Source: Pyropia yezoensis (Eukaryota > Rhodophyta > Bangiophyceae > Bangiales > Bangiaceae). From it: a stretch of DNA of 64,000 nucleotides. The notes beneath the pieces are model-generated. The model saw nothing but the letters and a program-made list of their open reading frames with translations, made no database searches and was not told the DNA's origin. Where the stretch lies: contig CM020619.1 in the NCBI GenBank assembly GCA_009829735.1, positions 20,589,816 through 20,653,815 on the forward strand, written 5' to 3'. Of this stretch, positions 62,267-64,000 are shown one piece after another. The position numbers and the translations under genes are program-made. Every line of letters starts with the position of its first letter. Positions within the stretch are counted from its first letter, which is position 1.

Positions 62267-64000
62267 ATGGCTGACCCTGAGGTGCCTCGTGACGTGAACG
62301 ACCTCATGAATGAGGAGGAGATGGAGGAGGACGCGGTTATCGCGCCTACTCCAGCGGAGCGCTTCCTAGCGAGCTTGTCGGACGACGACGAGGAGGACGT
62401 AACCGTTCTCGTATCGGCGGCTAGCCCGTTGGGGCGGCTGTCGTTAGTGTGCATGGGCAAGACGGCGCCGTCGGCGTGCGGTCAACCGCGTGTAGCGGCG
62501 CCGCTTCCTCCCGCTCCTGCCGCCCGGATGCAGCCGGGTGCCGGTGCCGGTGCGACAATTCCGCAAGATGGTTCTGCCGGTGGTGATGGTGTTATGCCTG
62601 TTGTCGGCGGCGGCCCTCCGCCGAGTACAGCGAATCAAGATGGTGCGGTTGCCCGCACGGCCGGTGCCTCGGCAACAGAGGTAGAGAACCAGCCCAGCCC
62701 TCACAAGGCCCCTCGGTGCGGGACATCCGTCGCGGCGGTGACGCTGACGGTTGGAAAGATACCCGCGGTGCCGCGGGCGTCAGGCGGTCAAGAAGTGTCT
62801 GCCCCCATGGCGGTGGACACCGGGACCTACTCCGGACGGGCGCCCGCCCTTCGTCTCCCTCTTCGGCCGCGCGCGCCTGCGCCGGTGCATTTGTCCGTCG
62901 GGCTTCCGCCGGCGCCGGCGCTCCTGCCAGGGCCGGCCCGGGTTTCCCCGTTGGGTGGCGGCGTGGCCATTGCGGGGAGGCCTCCACCTATGTCGGTCTC
63001 CGGTTTGGTGGCTCGAGTCCGTGGCTTTACCGATTAAGATTCCATGGACTCTGCTGGCCGGATGCGGGTGGACTTTCACCCGCCGAGCTACCGTGGAGGT
63101 TCCTCCAGTCGCGTCAAGCTGGACCTGTGTTGGAAGCGGGAGTTGGCGCGGCTGGTCGCCCAGCCGAATGCGGTCCGTGTCGAGCATCATTGTGTATTGA
63201 GTCAGCCGGACGACCAGCATGCCCAACTCTGTCGCGCCCGGGTCGGGCGGGGTGAGGTCTTCCTCAACTTCTCTTTCGGACTATGCGACTTGGTCGCTCC
63301 CGCGTTGCCGCGAGACGTTGACTACCCTGCCAGTTCTCGGGGGGTTGCAGCTGCTGTGCCCCCCTGGCGTTTGGGCAGACCGTGCCCGGTACCAACCGGT
63401 ATCCCGGCTTCAAGTACTTTCCGGGGGTACTCCCGTATCTGGCGTTGACGGCGCCCTTCCCGCCTATGGCTGGGCTGAAGTCAACATAGAGCTGGCGCCG
63501 CAGCCATGGTGTCATGCCAGATGCGTTCCGCACCGACATAACGTGTGCGTTGCAGACCGGTAACGGTCGCGCGCCACTGTTCACTGTGGTGCGCCCGTCT
63601 GGGTGGCAGGAGGGGTGGGAGCCCGCCCCGGCGTTCCGGTTTGACACCGGTCCGTGCCTCCAGTTTTTCGATAGATTGCTGGCCTCCCGGCCCGTGCAAC
63701 CGTTGCAGGGCACCTTCACCCTGGTGGTCACCCTCGGGCGGGCTTTTTCGTGCCTGTTATCCGCTCCTGGGCAAAGGCGGCTGTTTCATGATCCGACGGG
63801 TGTCAGTCGGCACATCGGAGAGCTGGGTGTTGACCCCATTGCTGCAAAGACGGGGCTGGCCCGTGAGTTGGAGGCCCTTCTGGCCGTTTACGATGCCGTG
63901 AAGCGGGCGGAGGTGTTGAACCTGCCTCCGTACCAAGATCCGCAGGCTGGGGCTCTCCCTCTTCCCCGTCACTCCCTACGCATCCGCCGGGCTCTTCCGA
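62267..64000 (+). pseudogene. Antisense ORF of A2 (aORF), broken, incomplete at window edge
   Basis: It has the same organisation as 12927-15374: an acidic start (MADPEVPRDVNDLMNEEEME), a Pro/Ala/Gly linker, then a central domain related to that of A1 (for example QPDDQHAQ in both copies, and the region around 63500-63700). About two breaks. Conservation of the protein-like parts in a clearly diverged copy supports that this ORF was once a functional gene. Confidence 0.7.

Larger units (their letters stand above)
61317..64000 (-). mobile_element. Element A2: second copy of family A, runs off the window
   Basis: An A-family LTR (61317-61679), the purine tract, the hairpin leader and the antisense ORF follow in the same order as in A1, so this is the 3' end of an element whose sense strand is minus. 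It lies inside a D-type LTR and is preceded by CAAGG (61312-61316), the probable target-site duplication. It is clearly diverged from A1. Its antisense ORF has about two breaks. Confidence 0.88.

Noticed and set aside
1-64000. tRNA, rRNA or snRNA genes
   Set aside because: No cloverleaf or known rRNA/snRNA motif was found by eye; a covariance-model search (tRNAscan/Infernal) was not possible here.

Overview
The window looks like nuclear DNA of a very GC-rich eukaryotic alga. A bangiophyte red alga (Porphyra/Pyropia type) is my best guess, inferred only from the base composition, compact genes, Gly/Ala/Pro-rich proteins, rare short introns and abundant chromodomain Ty3/gypsy elements. Host genes recognised are a divergent histone H3 of centromeric type (9227-9646, minus), a protein with three zinc fingers and an RS domain (3345-6356, minus), a FIST-domain protein with one visible intron (50603-52518, plus), and a PH-domain kinase or pseudokinase (52899-57040, minus) whose frames are split at long G/C runs. 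Several hypothetical loci and a decayed Tc1/IS630-like transposase at the left edge complete the host part.

More than half of the window is Ty3/gypsy (Metaviridae, chromovirus) material. Element A1 (11980-22880) is nearly whole, with 363-bp LTRs and AGCCG target-site duplications. A second copy, A2, enters at 61317 and runs off the right edge; it sits inside an LTR of another family. Element C (about 33.3 kb to the gap) has open gag and pol. Element D (42548-49520) follows a 500-N scaffold gap, and B1 (23194-26186) is a 3'-terminal fragment of the same family as D.

The most interesting signal is that all three gypsy families carry a long extra ORF on the opposite strand, between pol and the 3' LTR, converging on pol. 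The three antisense proteins are very different in sequence, yet share a core (V-E-[VI]-P-x-G-F, then a Y-F motif, then L-[FW]-[HF]-L-P) and a helical C-terminal region. They therefore look like one conserved accessory gene family and not chance shadows. The D-family LTR also has a TATAAAA box on the antisense strand at its outer end, and element A1 has a regular array of hairpins where the two convergent genes meet.

Layout: 0-3.2 kb decayed transposase and a low-complexity coding-like stretch; 3.3-9.7 kb RS protein, Ala-rich repeats, CENH3; 9.8-12 kb intergenic; 12-22.9 kb A1; 23.2-26.2 kb B1; 26.2-33.2 kb hypothetical head-to-head loci and a minisatellite; 33.3-42 kb C; gap; 42.5-49.5 kb D; 50.4-58.1 kb FIST, PH-kinase and a small spliced ORF; 58.1-61.1 kb mostly unassigned; 61.1-64 kb D-type LTR fragment and A2. 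Strand and frame in the most GC-rich stretches are unreliable because long ORFs occur on both strands there.
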